NCBI RefSeq assembly: GCF_900103665.1
Contig: NZ_FNGY01000014.1
Coordinates: 62,001-126,000 of the forward strand
Origin: Pedobacter steynii
GTDB lineage: Bacteria; Bacteroidota; Bacteroidia; Sphingobacteriales; Sphingobacteriaceae
Reading direction: 5' to 3'
Length of the DNA stretch: 64,000 bases
Both the position numbers and the translations under genes were made by a program. The notes under the pieces were generated by a model. That model was not told the origin of the DNA, did not search any database, and was given only the letters and a program-made list of their open reading frames with translations. Shown piece by piece: positions 1 through 10,331 of the stretch (positions are counted from its first letter, which is position 1; each line of letters begins with the position of its first letter).

Positions 1-1416
1 GGTGACAGAATTTACCTTTTCATTGCTAAAATCGAATTTTAGCAGGTTAGGATAATCTATAATTTTAAATAGTCCATTTTTCAGATACACCAACTCATTG
101 TTATTTTTTCCTTTAAAATGTTCCAAAAAGGCAGATTCAATATAGAGACGGTTATTCTTTTCTACAATTTTAGTTTCCATTCCCTGCCCATAGAGGAAGT
201 CGTTATAAGTCCCGATGAGTTGCTTTTTCATACTTAAGGGCATTTCCTGAATGTCGTCGTTAGCTCTTTTATTGTTCCAGCCCATCAAGGTCAGCAGCTT
301 TATCCGAGCCTGGTTCATCACCGGAATACGATTTGGGCTTTCTCCATTCGCAAGAATTACAAAGCCGTTCCCATCTGTCATAGTCGCAAAAATATTACCG
401 CCAACTCCAGTATTGGAACCACTACACATAAACCAGTCGTAGTTGTTATAATTAACAGATCTTTGCCATCCATAAGCCCAGCCCCCAACTGCATTTTTCA
501 AAGTGGTAACTTCCGTTATTTTTTGTGCAATGCGATGAGAAATCACTTTGTTATTTTTATTGCGCAAAGCATTTTGTATCTCAATAGAAAGTTTAGCTAA
601 ATCTGTTGGTGTAGACCATACCCCTGATGCGCCAATTTGCGGTGTGATTGGCAAGCCTTTTTTAATCACTTTTCCATCTTTATCGTGAACAGAAGCAACA
701 TTGGTCGGAAATCCAGTTTCATTAGGCTGTATCATTGTTGTATTCTTCAAACCAAGAGGTGAAAAAATATATTCTTGTGCAAGTTCTCCAATAGATTTAT
801 TTAAAGTGTCTTCTAATGCCATTTGGATAATTACATAACCGCCACCGCTGTATTCAAAATTACTTCCTGGTGTGAACAGGAATTCAATTTCCTTATCATA
901 TCTTGGAATCTGTCCTAAAAGACTTTGTTTTATCGTAGGAATTGTATCTCCTTCATAATAGTCTGAAAATCCGCCTTGATTTGTACCAGAGGTATGGTTA
1001 AAAAATTGTTTCCAGTTTGGGCTATTGTTTTCAGTAAACTTACTTTTTGGCAAATGCCAACGTTTTAAGTACTTATCTATCGGATCATCTAAATTAATCA
1101 AGCCTTTCTCTTCAAGTATATGGCAAAGAAGTGCTGTTATTGGTTTTGTAATTGATGCGGTAGAAAAAGCAGTGTTTTCATCTATTTTTTCTTTAGAATT
1201 CGTTGACTTTAATCCTTCCTGACCCGAATATACAATCTTATAATTTTCAAAAACAACGACGCTAAATCCTGGGAGCTTGTATTTTTCTAATTGTTGTTCA
1301 ATATGTAAGCTGTCCCCTAGAAAGCTATAGTCTCCTTTTTTCGGCAAAGCCTTATTGCGTATCTGACAGCTCGAAATTGTTAGTAGGAGAATTAGTAAAT
1401 AAAGGGTGCTTCTCAT
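1..1416 (-). CDS. Serine hydrolase, beta-lactamase/class C fold, lipoprotein; 3' end outside window
   Basis: The frame is open from an ATG at 1416 to the left edge, so 472 codons are visible and the C-terminus is missing. The N-terminus MRSTLYLLILLLTISSC is a lipoprotein signal with lipidation Cys near residue 17. The penicillin-binding-protein-like catalytic motifs are present: SITK (SxxK) in the stretch FSTASITKPITALL, and YSG in FEYSGGGYVIIQ at the usual YxN place. The family includes esterases, D-amino-acid peptidases and beta-lactamase homologues; the substrate cannot be read from the sequence. It lies downstream of the AraC gene on the same strand, with a 137-bp gap. It is the first of three such hydrolase-fold proteins within 24 kb. 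Confidence 0.85.
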   Translation of the reverse strand, partial: MRSTLYLLILLLTISSCQIRNKALPKKGDYSFLGDSLHIEQQLEKYKLPGFSVVVFENYKIVYSGQEGLKSTNSKEKIDENTAFSTASITKPITALLCHILEEKGLINLDDPIDKYLKRWHLPKSKFTENNSPNWKQFFNHTSGTNQGGFSDYYEGDTIPTIKQSLLGQIPRYDKEIEFLFTPGSNFEYSGGGYVIIQMALEDTLNKSIGELAQEYIFSPLGLKNTTMIQPNETGFPTNVASVHDKDGKVIKKGLPITPQIGASGVWSTPTDLAKLSIEIQNALRNKNNKVISHRIAQKITEVTTLKNAVGGWAYGWQRSVNYNNYDWFMCSGSNTGVGGNIFATMTDGNGFVILANGESPNRIPVMNQARIKLLTLMGWNNKRANDDIQEMPLSMKKQLIGTYNDFLYGQGMETKIVEKNNRLYIESAFLEHFKGKNNNELVYLKNGLFKIIDYPNLLKFDFSNEKVNSVT

Positions 1417-1553
1417 CGTATTGTTTTTTATATCAAAAATCATTTCGATACAAACATGAGGAAGAAACCGATGCTATGCGACCGAGTAAGCGTAGTCGAA
1501 CGCATTTGTTTAAAAAAATAAGTACGGGTAATTACAAAAACAAGTACAGGTAA

Positions 1554-2708
1554 TTACAAATTACTGTTTTGCAGACCCTTGCGATAGGAAGTAGGCGTAT
1601 TGCCTGTATGCTTTTTAAAAGCAGTATTAAAAGAAGATTTTGAATTGAAGCCTACTTCGTATAGAATTTCTAAAATAGTGACCTTACTTTTTGTAACGTC
1701 TTTTAAAATATCCATAGCCCGTTCTATGCGATAGCTATTAACGAAATCATAAAAATGCTGCTCCAATTTATGATTAATTAAAAGAGATAAATCCCGAACA
1801 GGAACTTTAAGATCCTTAGAGACATCCTGAATTGTTAAAGAAGGATTAAGAAATGGTTTTTCTTCAGCCATATACTGCTTTAATTTCAATAAGTCCTGAT
1901 GGTATTCTTTTTCCGTTACCGCCAATTGCTCCCCATTTTTTTCCTCTAAAATAAGATCGGAAACAAGCTTTAGTTTTGAATCAATATTTCTAAATAAACC
2001 AGGATTATTTAATGCTTTATATAAATACCAGCAAATAATAAACAATTCAAATACCAGGATTCCAATTTTTATCCATTCAGAGATATGTGGATAATTAGAA
2101 AATTTAAACACATTTTTTAAAATGACGATCAAATAAAAACTAGTAAGTACGCTCGTAAACTGAAACAGCCACTTATAGGAATTAATACTGCTGCCTGCAT
2201 AATTTTCAAGATATAGCTTTTTTGCTTTTCTTAACAGCATAAAAATGGCAGTAAAATAAACCACTACCTGAATATGAAAAAGCGTATGATTGAGCGGCAG
2301 CTCAATCATGCTTTTACGATTTATAATAAAATTAATTTTAGCAGCGGCATCTACCGTATAAAAACGAGGTAATAAAATTATATTCCCTATTAAAAATGGA
2401 AGCAGATGAAGTATGTATTTGGGTTTAAGCTTGAAATCAGCATAACAAACAGATAAAACATACAGATAAAGAACAGGAATTTGTAAGAAAGCAAATGTGG
2501 TTCTTAGCATTCCCAGATTTGAGGGGCCATTAGCTAGCAAATTAACTAGAGGCTCACTAATATCTATCGCGGTTATTAATAAAAAAAGCGCAAACAGCGC
2601 ATTACTGATCTTGTGTTTTGTTTTAACTGTGAACAGAAAAAACACGAGAAATAGTGATATGAAGAGGGAGATTATCGTCACAACAACTAACAAGTTGATT
2701 TTATCCAT
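1554..2708 (-). CDS. AraC-family transcriptional regulator with multi-pass membrane N-terminus
   Basis: This 384-residue protein starts at ATG 2708. Residues about 5-230 are hydrophobic with roughly seven predicted membrane segments. Residues about 275-384 form an AraC-type double helix-turn-helix, ending in the typical stretch ILYEVGFNSKSSFNTAFKKH followed by GNTPTSYR. Membrane-anchored AraC proteins of this layout are common in Bacteroidota and are thought to sense an envelope or extracellular signal directly. It points away from the DJ-1/hydrolase gene at 2937 across a gap of about 230 bp and toward the serine hydrolase at 1416, so either neighbour could be a target. That target assignment is inference. 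Confidence 0.88.
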   Translation of the reverse strand: MDKINLLVVVTIISLFISLFLVFFLFTVKTKHKISNALFALFLLITAIDISEPLVNLLANGPSNLGMLRTTFAFLQIPVLYLYVLSVCYADFKLKPKYILHLLPFLIGNIILLPRFYTVDAAAKINFIINRKSMIELPLNHTLFHIQVVVYFTAIFMLLRKAKKLYLENYAGSSINSYKWLFQFTSVLTSFYLIVILKNVFKFSNYPHISEWIKIGILVFELFIICWYLYKALNNPGLFRNIDSKLKLVSDLILEEKNGEQLAVTEKEYHQDLLKLKQYMAEEKPFLNPSLTIQDVSKDLKVPVRDLSLLINHKLEQHFYDFVNSYRIERAMDILKDVTKSKVTILEILYEVGFNSKSSFNTAFKKHTGNTPTSYRKGLQNSNL

Positions 2709-2936
2709 TCATTATTCTTTTTTGTTCATCATTTAGTTTGGAAAAATTCCTTTTTAGCCCTTCTACCCGTTCCTCTTTTGCGACGAATTTAGATAAATTT
2801 TTCACAAAATAAAGCGCAAATTTAATAGCCCGTGGTAATCAAAATGAGTTCAACTCTATAATATCGTACTCCCATTTCGCAAACTAAGCCCTTACAGGCA
2901 AAGGTGTCAAATACATTTGCAATCAAAAAAACACTT

Positions 2937-5342
2937 ATGTATAGATCGACTTCTAAATTTTATCTGGTGATGATGATGGGCATTTTATTCAGCTCATTGC
3001 TTACCCGTGCTTATGCGCAAAAAAAGATCTTGTTTGTCACCTCCAATCAAGCGTTTTATGGCAACAGTAAAATTCCTGCCGCGAATCACTTTGAGGAAAT
3101 TGTCATTCCTTATCATCTGTTTGTAAAAGCAGGGTTTACAGTTGATTTCATCAGCCCCGAGGGTGGAGCAATTCCGATTGGTTATATCAATTCATCTGAT
3201 AGCATTCAGAAAAAATATCTTTATGATGTATTTTTCATGGACAAATTGAAGCATACTTTAAAGCCATCAGACATCTGGACAGACGATTATAGTGCAGTTT
3301 TTTATACTGGTGGCGGAGCAGCTATGTTTGGTGTGGCAGAAAATCAAACGATTCAAAACATTACAAGGGAAATTTATAACGGGAACGGAGTAGTTGCCGC
3401 AATTTGTCATGGCACTGCAGGCTTAGCCTACCTAAAAGATGATGCTGGAAAATCACTGTATAGCGGCAAAAAGATAACAGGGTTTCCGAACAAGTTTGAA
3501 AGCAGGGAAAAAGAATATTATAAAACATTTCCTTTTGTAATTGACCAGGCCATAAAAAGCAATGGAGGTAACTTTGTGTATTCTGATAAAGGTTGGGACA
3601 GTTTTACCATTGTTGATGGCAGATTTGTAACCGGACAGGACCCTAGTTCTGCATCAAAAATGGCTCATGAAGTCATGACACTTATTGAGGCTAACACCCC
3701 GGACCTACAGAAAGAAACAACTAAGAACCTGGATAAGGTCTTTTCGGAGTGGGACAATGCTCCAAATACACCTGGCGTAGCAGCAGGGCTGTTAAAGAAT
3801 GGTAAAATTGTCTACTTAAAAGCGTTTGGAAGTGCCGATGTTAACCGTCAATTACTCAACACCGCAGACACCAAATTTCAAATTGGTAATATGTCAAGGC
3901 AATTTACAGCCTTTGCAATTTTACTGCTTGAAGAACAGGGAAAACTGTCTCTCTCTGATGATGTTCATAAATATATTCCACAATTTCCTGATTTTGGATA
4001 TCCCATAACCATTAAGCATTTGTTAAGCCAATCGAGTGGATTGGCCGACTTTTCAGCCTTAAAAGAAATTGCAGGCTGGAGAGACAAAGATCTTTTTACA
4101 CAGCAAGATGCTTTGGATTTAATCCTTCAACAAAAGAAATTGGACCACATACCGGGTACAAAGTTTGCTCAGACTGCATCAGGACTCATTTTATTGACTG
4201 AAGTCGTAAAACAAGTTACCGGGCAAACCCTGGCAGCCTTTTCTCAGCAACATATTTTTCAACCCCTGGGTATGACCAATACCCTGTTTTATGATGAAAA
4301 TGAACTGATCGTACCTGATATGGCTGTCTCCTACCAAGTTGGAAAAAACGGGTTAAAGAATAATTATATCAACTATTCTATTATTGGAACGACCAATCTT
4401 TATACTTCTGCGGCAGATCTAAGTCGCTGGTATGTCAATTTTGAGAACCCCAAAATAGGTAGTAAAAAATTAATTGAAAAACTGACTTCGCCTGTTACTT
4501 TAAATGATGGCATCACCACTTTTAACCCTACTGCAGGAAGATTGCTATACGGACAACAATATCAGCATGCGAAACGAGGTGTTCCAAAAATCTGGACTTT
4601 TGGTTTAGAGGGTGGTTATGCCAGTAATATTTTCATATTTCCAAATCAGAATGTCACTTCATTTGTTCTTGGCAACAACAACAGATACAATGGTGCCCTT
4701 GCCATGAATATGGCTACTGAAGTGCTTGGAGATATATTTCCTGCACCCGCAAATATTGATTTCGACAAGCTTAAAACCATAAAATTAACACGCCAACAAT
4801 TAGAAACATATAGTGGCCATTATTGGGACAGTGAACATGTGGCGTCCCGCAGGATTTATGTGGAAAATGACACATTGCGCTACCAAGTTTTAGGCAGCAA
4901 TGACGGAAGCCTCCTCGTACCAATATCAGAAAATATTTTTCAAATGGTGGTTAATGGCGATGATGTGATCATAGTGAAATTTCGCAAAGAAGGCGGTACT
5001 ATGAAAATGGTTTACACTTCTGGTGAAAGCGATGAGTATGTATACGAAGCCTACAAGCCCATCAATCACGCTGCTACTGCTTTGACTGAGTTTACGGGTA
5101 CCTTCTATAACAATGCACTAAAGACAACATACACCTTGTCTCAAAATGAAAAAGGCTTGTTTACAAGCAATAAAAACCAACCCCTAATTAGTTTCACCCC
5201 TACCCAGACAGACCTATTCTTAAGTAGCTCCAGGAATTTTGGTAGTATTTGGTTTACTCGTGACAAACGAGAAAACATTACCGGGTTTTATTTAAATTCT
5301 GATAAGATTAAAAACCTGTTTTTTGAAAAAATAAAACATTGA
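2937..5342 (+). CDS. Secreted DJ-1/PfpI domain fused to a degenerate serine-hydrolase domain
   Basis: I chose ATG 2937 (801 aa) over an upstream GTG at 2904 because it gives a clean signal peptide ending LTRAYAQ. Residues about 28-255 are a DJ-1/PfpI (Hsp31-like) domain with the nucleophile elbow AAICHGTAG (Cys157). Residues about 265-610 match the beta-lactamase-like serine hydrolase fold. There the SxxK site reads NMSR (N318, R321), the YxN site reads QTA (412-414), and the HxG site reads LEGG, so all three catalytic motifs are lost. A C-terminal beta-rich extension of about 190 residues resembles those of related secreted hydrolases. The DJ-1 half may be active while the second half acts as a binding domain; that is inference. 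Confidence 0.82.
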   Translation: MYRSTSKFYLVMMMGILFSSLLTRAYAQKKILFVTSNQAFYGNSKIPAANHFEEIVIPYHLFVKAGFTVDFISPEGGAIPIGYINSSDSIQKKYLYDVFFMDKLKHTLKPSDIWTDDYSAVFYTGGGAAMFGVAENQTIQNITREIYNGNGVVAAICHGTAGLAYLKDDAGKSLYSGKKITGFPNKFESREKEYYKTFPFVIDQAIKSNGGNFVYSDKGWDSFTIVDGRFVTGQDPSSASKMAHEVMTLIEANTPDLQKETTKNLDKVFSEWDNAPNTPGVAAGLLKNGKIVYLKAFGSADVNRQLLNTADTKFQIGNMSRQFTAFAILLLEEQGKLSLSDDVHKYIPQFPDFGYPITIKHLLSQSSGLADFSALKEIAGWRDKDLFTQQDALDLILQQKKLDHIPGTKFAQTASGLILLTEVVKQVTGQTLAAFSQQHIFQPLGMTNTLFYDENELIVPDMAVSYQVGKNGLKNNYINYSIIGTTNLYTSAADLSRWYVNFENPKIGSKKLIEKLTSPVTLNDGITTFNPTAGRLLYGQQYQHAKRGVPKIWTFGLEGGYASNIFIFPNQNVTSFVLGNNNRYNGALAMNMATEVLGDIFPAPANIDFDKLKTIKLTRQQLETYSGHYWDSEHVASRRIYVENDTLRYQVLGSNDGSLLVPISENIFQMVVNGDDVIIVKFRKEGGTMKMVYTSGESDEYVYEAYKPINHAATALTEFTGTFYNNALKTTYTLSQNEKGLFTSNKNQPLISFTPTQTDLFLSSSRNFGSIWFTRDKRENITGFYLNSDKIKNLFFEKIKH

Positions 5343-5416
5343 TTGCTCCTATATACCCGGTATCTACCTCAATGCCATTAAGTTAAGGAATTTTAACACG
5401 GTCCTGAGGACGCCAG

Positions 5417-5477
5417 GGTTAGATTATGTCTTGTGTTGGCAAGGACGCCAACACAAGACATAATCTAACCTTTTTTT
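5417..5477 (+). terminator. Perfect 24-bp inverted repeat with T7 tail
   Basis: Arms 5417-5440 and 5447-5470 are perfectly complementary around a 6-nt loop (AAGGAC) and are followed by seven T residues, so it should terminate the gene ending at 5342. The stem is far longer than a usual intrinsic terminator. Its first 19 bases share 16 with the hairpin at 20381, which suggests a repeat family. The remaining sequence between 5343 and 5671 is AT-rich and shows no gene. Confidence 0.75.
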
Positions 5478-5639
5478 GATTTTTTTTCACAGTTAATTCG
5501 TTGATTTCAAGAACAATAAACATACTCCAGGCATTAAATATGGGCGTTTATCACCTTATACTAATTATAAATTCTTTATAAACATTAGTATACTTAATAA
5601 TTTTTTTATAAAGAAAATAAAACTATTGATTTTAATTAT

Positions 5640-5669
5640 TAAGTTTGTTATAAGACCAAACCAAACTTA
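5640..5669 (+). promoter_or_regulatory. Candidate operator/promoter before the ROK gene
   Basis: TAAGTTTG (5640-5647) and CAAACTTA (5662-5669) are perfect 8-bp inverted arms ending 2 bp before the ATG at 5672. The left arm also fits the Bacteroidota -7 consensus TAnnTTTG, though no -33 TTTG lies at the usual 19-21 bp. This could be an autoregulatory operator or a start-site hairpin. Confidence 0.35.
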
Positions 5670-5671
5670 GT

Positions 5672-6856
5672 ATGACAATCGAAAAGGGCCAACTTCTGAG
5701 AGCGGGTGTCCTCAAGCAGCTCTATTTTAAAAATCCGCTGTCCCTTACAGAGATCAGTAAACTGACCTTCAAAAGTTTACCATTGGTAACCAAGGTAGTC
5801 AATAGCCTGATTGCAGAAGGTTATGTGATTGAGCAAGGCCTGGCCGCATCCACCGGCGGAAGAAGAGCCTCTTTATACCTGTTGAATCTTGATATGCAAA
5901 AGTACCTCATTTCGGTGGCCATGGATCAGTTCACGACCAGGATGGCCATTTATGATCTTGCTCAAAATATTATTTATCCTGCTCAAACCCTGGAACTCAC
6001 GCTTCCCGGAGATGCTGAAGACGTAAATGAGCTGATTTCCTTTATCGGTCACCACATTAATGCATCAGGTATTGATCCTAAAAAGCTACTGGGTATAGGG
6101 ATCGGCGTACCCGGCTTTATTGATTTTAAGCATGGTATAGATCATTCCCACTTGAAAACAAATGATGGCAAACACTTAGGACATTTTATTTCCAAAAAAT
6201 TGGGTCTTCCTGTTTTTATGGATAACGATTCCAGTCTGATTGCACTCGCTGAACTGAATTTTGGCGCAGCGCAGGGAAAACGTGATGTGATGGTTGCCAA
6301 TATCGGTTGGGGAACGGGTTTAGGGATGATTGTGAACGGACAGTTGTATCGCGGTAGTGGTGGTTATGCCGGTGAGTTCAGCCATATCCCGCTTTCAAAG
6401 ACCAAAAATCTTTGTTCCTGCGGTAAGCGTGGTTGCCTTGAGGTGGAGACCTCTTTGCTCGTGATGACGCAAAGGGCAAAAGAAGAAATTAAAAATGGTG
6501 CTGCGACCAGCATGACGGAGCTGTTTAAAGATGAAAACAGGAATGTTGGGGAGCTATTTTTAGAAGCTGCACAAAATCGGGATCCGCTTGCCGTATCCAT
6601 CCTTTCGGATGCCGCTTTTCTGATTGGGAAAGGACTGGCCACGCTGATTCACATCATGAATCCTGAATGTATTGTTTTGAGTGGCAGGGGCGCAATCGCA
6701 GGAAAAGTATTACTTCCACCCGTGCAGCAGGCAGTTAATGAATTTTGCATACCAAGAATTGCGGATCAAACGATTATAGTCCTCTCAGAACTTGCTGCCG
6801 ATGCGGAGCTACTTGCCGCAGCGAGTCTGGTGATCGAAAATAGTCTGTTTGATTAA
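5672..6856 (+). CDS. ROK-family transcriptional regulator (NagC/XylR type)
   Basis: This is a 394-residue protein. Residues about 5-60 form a winged helix-turn-helix (LTEISKLTFKSLPLVTKVVN), and residues about 75-390 form the sugar-kinase-like ROK domain. Visible motifs are IGIGVPGFIDF, DNDSSLIALAE, a glycine-rich WGTGLGM, and the zinc-binding CSCGKRGCLE following GEFSHI. ROK repressors bind a sugar or sugar phosphate and release operators of uptake and catabolic genes. It lies 83 bp upstream of SusC in the same direction and probably controls or senses the substrate of that system. The substrate is unknown. Confidence 0.92.
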   Translation: MTIEKGQLLRAGVLKQLYFKNPLSLTEISKLTFKSLPLVTKVVNSLIAEGYVIEQGLAASTGGRRASLYLLNLDMQKYLISVAMDQFTTRMAIYDLAQNIIYPAQTLELTLPGDAEDVNELISFIGHHINASGIDPKKLLGIGIGVPGFIDFKHGIDHSHLKTNDGKHLGHFISKKLGLPVFMDNDSSLIALAELNFGAAQGKRDVMVANIGWGTGLGMIVNGQLYRGSGGYAGEFSHIPLSKTKNLCSCGKRGCLEVETSLLVMTQRAKEEIKNGAATSMTELFKDENRNVGELFLEAAQNRDPLAVSILSDAAFLIGKGLATLIHIMNPECIVLSGRGAIAGKVLLPPVQQAVNEFCIPRIADQTIIVLSELAADAELLAAASLVIENSLFD

Positions 6857-6939
6857 ATATGACTAACCAAAATATGAAGCATACCAAAATCAATTATTAA
6901 AACAAACTAAACAAATCACTAACCTTTAAACCTTACAAC

Positions 6940-9900
6940 ATGAAACAGATGTACTTAAAGTGTACCGTGCTGTTGTTATTTAGCCTAATAACAATGGCCG
7001 CTAATGCACAAAAAACCGTCACAGGAACGGTTAGAGACGCCTCAGGCCCCATGCCAGGCGTTAGTGTTGCTGTAAAAGGCACGCAAAAAGTAACACAAAC
7101 CAATGCCGAAGGAAGGTTTTCCATTGAAGCATCGGATACACAAATCATCGTTTTTACAGCTGTAGGCTATAAACGTTTCGAAGCGACTGTAGGCAGCAAA
7201 ACGGTAATTAACGCCACGCTTACCGAAGAGGAAAATATGCTTACAGATGTGGTCGTAACCGCCCTTGGCGTAAAGCGCGAAGCTAAGTCCATTGGTTATT
7301 CTGTCCAGAAAGTCGTAGGCGGCGACCTCGTAAAGGGTAATGCACCAACGCTTTCAACAGGGTTAATGGGTAAGGTTTCAGGCTTAAACGTTAGTCAGTC
7401 GAACGGAATTGAGGGTGGTTCACAGCGTGTGGTCATCCGGGGAAATACCTCCATAGGAGGTAATAATCAGCCCTTATATGTGGTTGATGGAATGCCTTTG
7501 GACAATACCCAGGTAAACAGTAAGGACAATGATGTCAATAGTGTAAGTAGCTATAAAGACTGGGGAACTGTATTAAATTTTTTGAATCCTGAAGATATTG
7601 AAGATGTAAACGTATTGAAAGGGCCTACAGCTGCTGCATTGTATGGTGCCAGAGGTGGAAACGGTGTAATCCTGATCACCACCAAAAAAGGAAAAATGAA
7701 GGAAGGATTGGGAATTGATTATTCTTATAACTTCCGATCAAATGATCCCTACCGCTATCAGGAGATGCAGAATACCTACGGTTACGGAGGCGCGATCGGC
7801 TTATACAGTGCGGTTAAAACTTTGCCAAAGGGTGCTGACGGTGTGGAACGTTATCCTGGTGAAGCACCATGGAGTAATTCTGGTTTAACAGGCCCGGACG
7901 AAAAATACCTGAGTCATGGACCAATCCCCGGCGGACTTAATAGCTGGGGTGCTTTTAGCTGGTATGGTACCGGGGCTTCCTGGGGTGCAAAAATGGATGG
8001 TCAGATGATCCGCTGGTGGGATGGCACAATGAGAGCCTATTCGCCACAACCGGATAACTTATCTACCTATTACAGAACCGGAAATACCCAGTCGCACAAC
8101 ATCTCCCTATCCGGAGCAAATGACATTGGAAGTCTGAGGGTCTCTTATTCCAGACAGGACAATAAGGCAATTGTACACAACAGTGATTTTTCCAACAATA
8201 CCCTGAATTTTGGTGGAAATATTAAAGTTTCTAAAAAATTCAATGCGGAAGTTACCGGTAGTTACATCAACTACAGCAGACTGAACTCTCCGACAATAGG
8301 TAATGCAGATGATTCATGGGGTAAGTTCAGTACTTACGGGATGTCGAGGGATTATCAGAATATAGAACAGTTTTTATATATCAATCCTGATGGAAGCAAA
8401 CGAAAGCTGGACAATACGAACTATCCGATGAGCTATCCTTATGGCGGCTATGGAAGTGAGATGTATTGGAAGTTGAATCAGCAAAACACCTACATGAACC
8501 ATGATCAGTTATTGGGAACCGCAAAGATCTCAGGGGATCTGACAGACTGGTTGTCAGTAATGGGAAGGGCTTCGGTCAATTTTGGCTCTGATGAGATGGA
8601 GAAGAAATTCAAGCCTATTGATCCTGCAGGTATAGATGGTAAATTTGGTCATGAATTGTATAAAACTACAGACCGAAACCTGGAGTTTCTGGCAACCGCG
8701 CATAAAGATAATTTTTTAGGCAGTAAATTTAATACCAGTTTCTCTGTGGGAGGAAGTTCATGGGCCACAAATTACAGGGCAGTCCAGGGATGGAATGACG
8801 GACCTTTTAACATTCCTTTTCAGTATTTTCTGCAAAATATCAATAAACCCCTTGTTAATGCCTCTGATATACAACCGGTGGAACAAAGATCCAGACAAAA
8901 GATCAATTCCCTGTTTGGTATAGCCAATGTATCGTATAATAACTTCCTGTTTTTAGAACTTACAGGACGTAACGATTGGTCTTCTACCCTGCCATCTGCT
9001 ACAAACAGCTATTTTTATCCTGCAGCTTCTTTAAGTTATGTGTTTACAGAACACCTTAACCTGGGAAATATGAAAAACTGGCTGGACTACGGTAAATTCA
9101 GGGTTGCTTATGCAGGTAGTGCAAGCGGAACAGATCCGTATCAAACCACTTATGTATATGACTCGAGTACTTTCGGGGGCCTGCCTACAAGGGCTACTCC
9201 GGAAGATTTGCTGCCTTTAGATTTATTAAGACCTCAAAGGTCTAAATCTTATGAAGCAGGTTTAGACTTGTCATTTTTGAAAAACCGCCTGGGTCTGACT
9301 TTTACTTATTATAAAGTAAATTCTACCTCGCAAATTATTAAAATGGGCATCGCCCCTTCTTCGGGTGTCAAAACGGTAATATCCAATGTGGGTGAACTAC
9401 AAAATCAAGGGTATGAGTTTACGCTGAGAGGTTCAGTGATCAGGAAAGATGACTTCAGCTGGGACCTGACCTTAAATGGCGCGCACAACCAGAATAAACT
9501 GCTGAGGTTAACGGATGGAATTGATGAATATACCCTAAACAGTCTGTTTGACAATAACGGAGTAAGGATGAAAGTTAAAGTAGGAGAAAACTATGGAACC
9601 ATTTATGGAACCGATTATACCTACAAAGATGGACAACGTATCGTGGAAAAGGTTAAAGATGTAAATGGCAATACGATCGGTACACGTTATAAAGTTACCT
9701 CTGAGCAGGTTGCGATTGGTAATGCCGTTCCGAAATTGACTGGTGGTTTAGGTACAAACTTCCGTTATAAAAACTTCTCTTTATATGCATTGGCTGATTT
9801 CAAATGGGGTGGCGATATCTGGAGCGGCAGTTATTCTACAGCAATGGGCAATGGTCTAGCTCCCGAAACTTTGCTGGAACGTAATGGCGGTGGTCTTCCA

Positions 9901-10314
9901 TATACTTACCCCGACGGAAGTAAGGCCAATCATGGTGTGATACTGGATGGCGTTTTTGCTGACGGAACTAAAAATACGGATGTAGTGAATTACATGTGGA
10001 AGTACGCTGGTGTTTATTCGGCCTGGACTGACATTAATATGCCACGCAGTGCGGCAGTTCTGGAGAATTCATGGATAAAACTAAGAGAATTACGTTTAAC
10101 CTACCAGGTCCCTAAAAAGGTAATTCAGAAATCAAAATTTGTGCAGGATCTGAGCCTGTCGTTAATAGGTCGTGATCTGTTCTATATCTATACCTCTCTG
10201 CCGGATCGTTTGAATCCGGAAGCCGTTAACGGAATCGGGAATGCCCAGGGTATTGAATTTGGTGCATTGCCTGGGGTACGATCCTTTGGTTTTAGTGTTA
10301 ATGTATCCTTTTAA
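6940..10314 (+). CDS. SusC/RagA-family TonB-linked outer-membrane transporter
   Basis: This 1124-residue protein has a signal peptide ending AANAQ, a CarboxypepD_reg-like domain (about 25-100; TVTGTVRDASGPMPGVSV), a TonB plug (about 115-245; VVIRGNTSIGGNNQPLYVVD and LKGPTAAALYGARGGNGVI), and a long 22-strand-type beta-barrel ending in the terminal Phe typical of outer-membrane insertion. SusC proteins import glycans or other large ligands using TonB energy, with SusD as the lid. Seventeen bases separate it from susD. No SusE/F, sulfatase or glycosidase gene follows, so the ligand cannot be deduced. Confidence 0.96.
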   Translation: MKQMYLKCTVLLLFSLITMAANAQKTVTGTVRDASGPMPGVSVAVKGTQKVTQTNAEGRFSIEASDTQIIVFTAVGYKRFEATVGSKTVINATLTEEENMLTDVVVTALGVKREAKSIGYSVQKVVGGDLVKGNAPTLSTGLMGKVSGLNVSQSNGIEGGSQRVVIRGNTSIGGNNQPLYVVDGMPLDNTQVNSKDNDVNSVSSYKDWGTVLNFLNPEDIEDVNVLKGPTAAALYGARGGNGVILITTKKGKMKEGLGIDYSYNFRSNDPYRYQEMQNTYGYGGAIGLYSAVKTLPKGADGVERYPGEAPWSNSGLTGPDEKYLSHGPIPGGLNSWGAFSWYGTGASWGAKMDGQMIRWWDGTMRAYSPQPDNLSTYYRTGNTQSHNISLSGANDIGSLRVSYSRQDNKAIVHNSDFSNNTLNFGGNIKVSKKFNAEVTGSYINYSRLNSPTIGNADDSWGKFSTYGMSRDYQNIEQFLYINPDGSKRKLDNTNYPMSYPYGGYGSEMYWKLNQQNTYMNHDQLLGTAKISGDLTDWLSVMGRASVNFGSDEMEKKFKPIDPAGIDGKFGHELYKTTDRNLEFLATAHKDNFLGSKFNTSFSVGGSSWATNYRAVQGWNDGPFNIPFQYFLQNINKPLVNASDIQPVEQRSRQKINSLFGIANVSYNNFLFLELTGRNDWSSTLPSATNSYFYPAASLSYVFTEHLNLGNMKNWLDYGKFRVAYAGSASGTDPYQTTYVYDSSTFGGLPTRATPEDLLPLDLLRPQRSKSYEAGLDLSFLKNRLGLTFTYYKVNSTSQIIKMGIAPSSGVKTVISNVGELQNQGYEFTLRGSVIRKDDFSWDLTLNGAHNQNKLLRLTDGIDEYTLNSLFDNNGVRMKVKVGENYGTIYGTDYTYKDGQRIVEKVKDVNGNTIGTRYKVTSEQVAIGNAVPKLTGGLGTNFRYKNFSLYALADFKWGGDIWSGSYSTAMGNGLAPETLLERNGGGLPYTYPDGSKANHGVILDGVFADGTKNTDVVNYMWKYAGVYSAWTDINMPRSAAVLENSWIKLRELRLTYQVPKKVIQKSKFVQDLSLSLIGRDLFYIYTSLPDRLNPEAVNGIGNAQGIEFGALPGVRSFGFSVNVSF

Positions 10315-10331
10315 TTTAGCGAGTTAAGAAC

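Noticed and set aside
2904..2936. GTG start for the DJ-1 fusion protein
   Set aside because: It adds 11 residues before the signal peptide; ATG 2937 gives a normal export signal.
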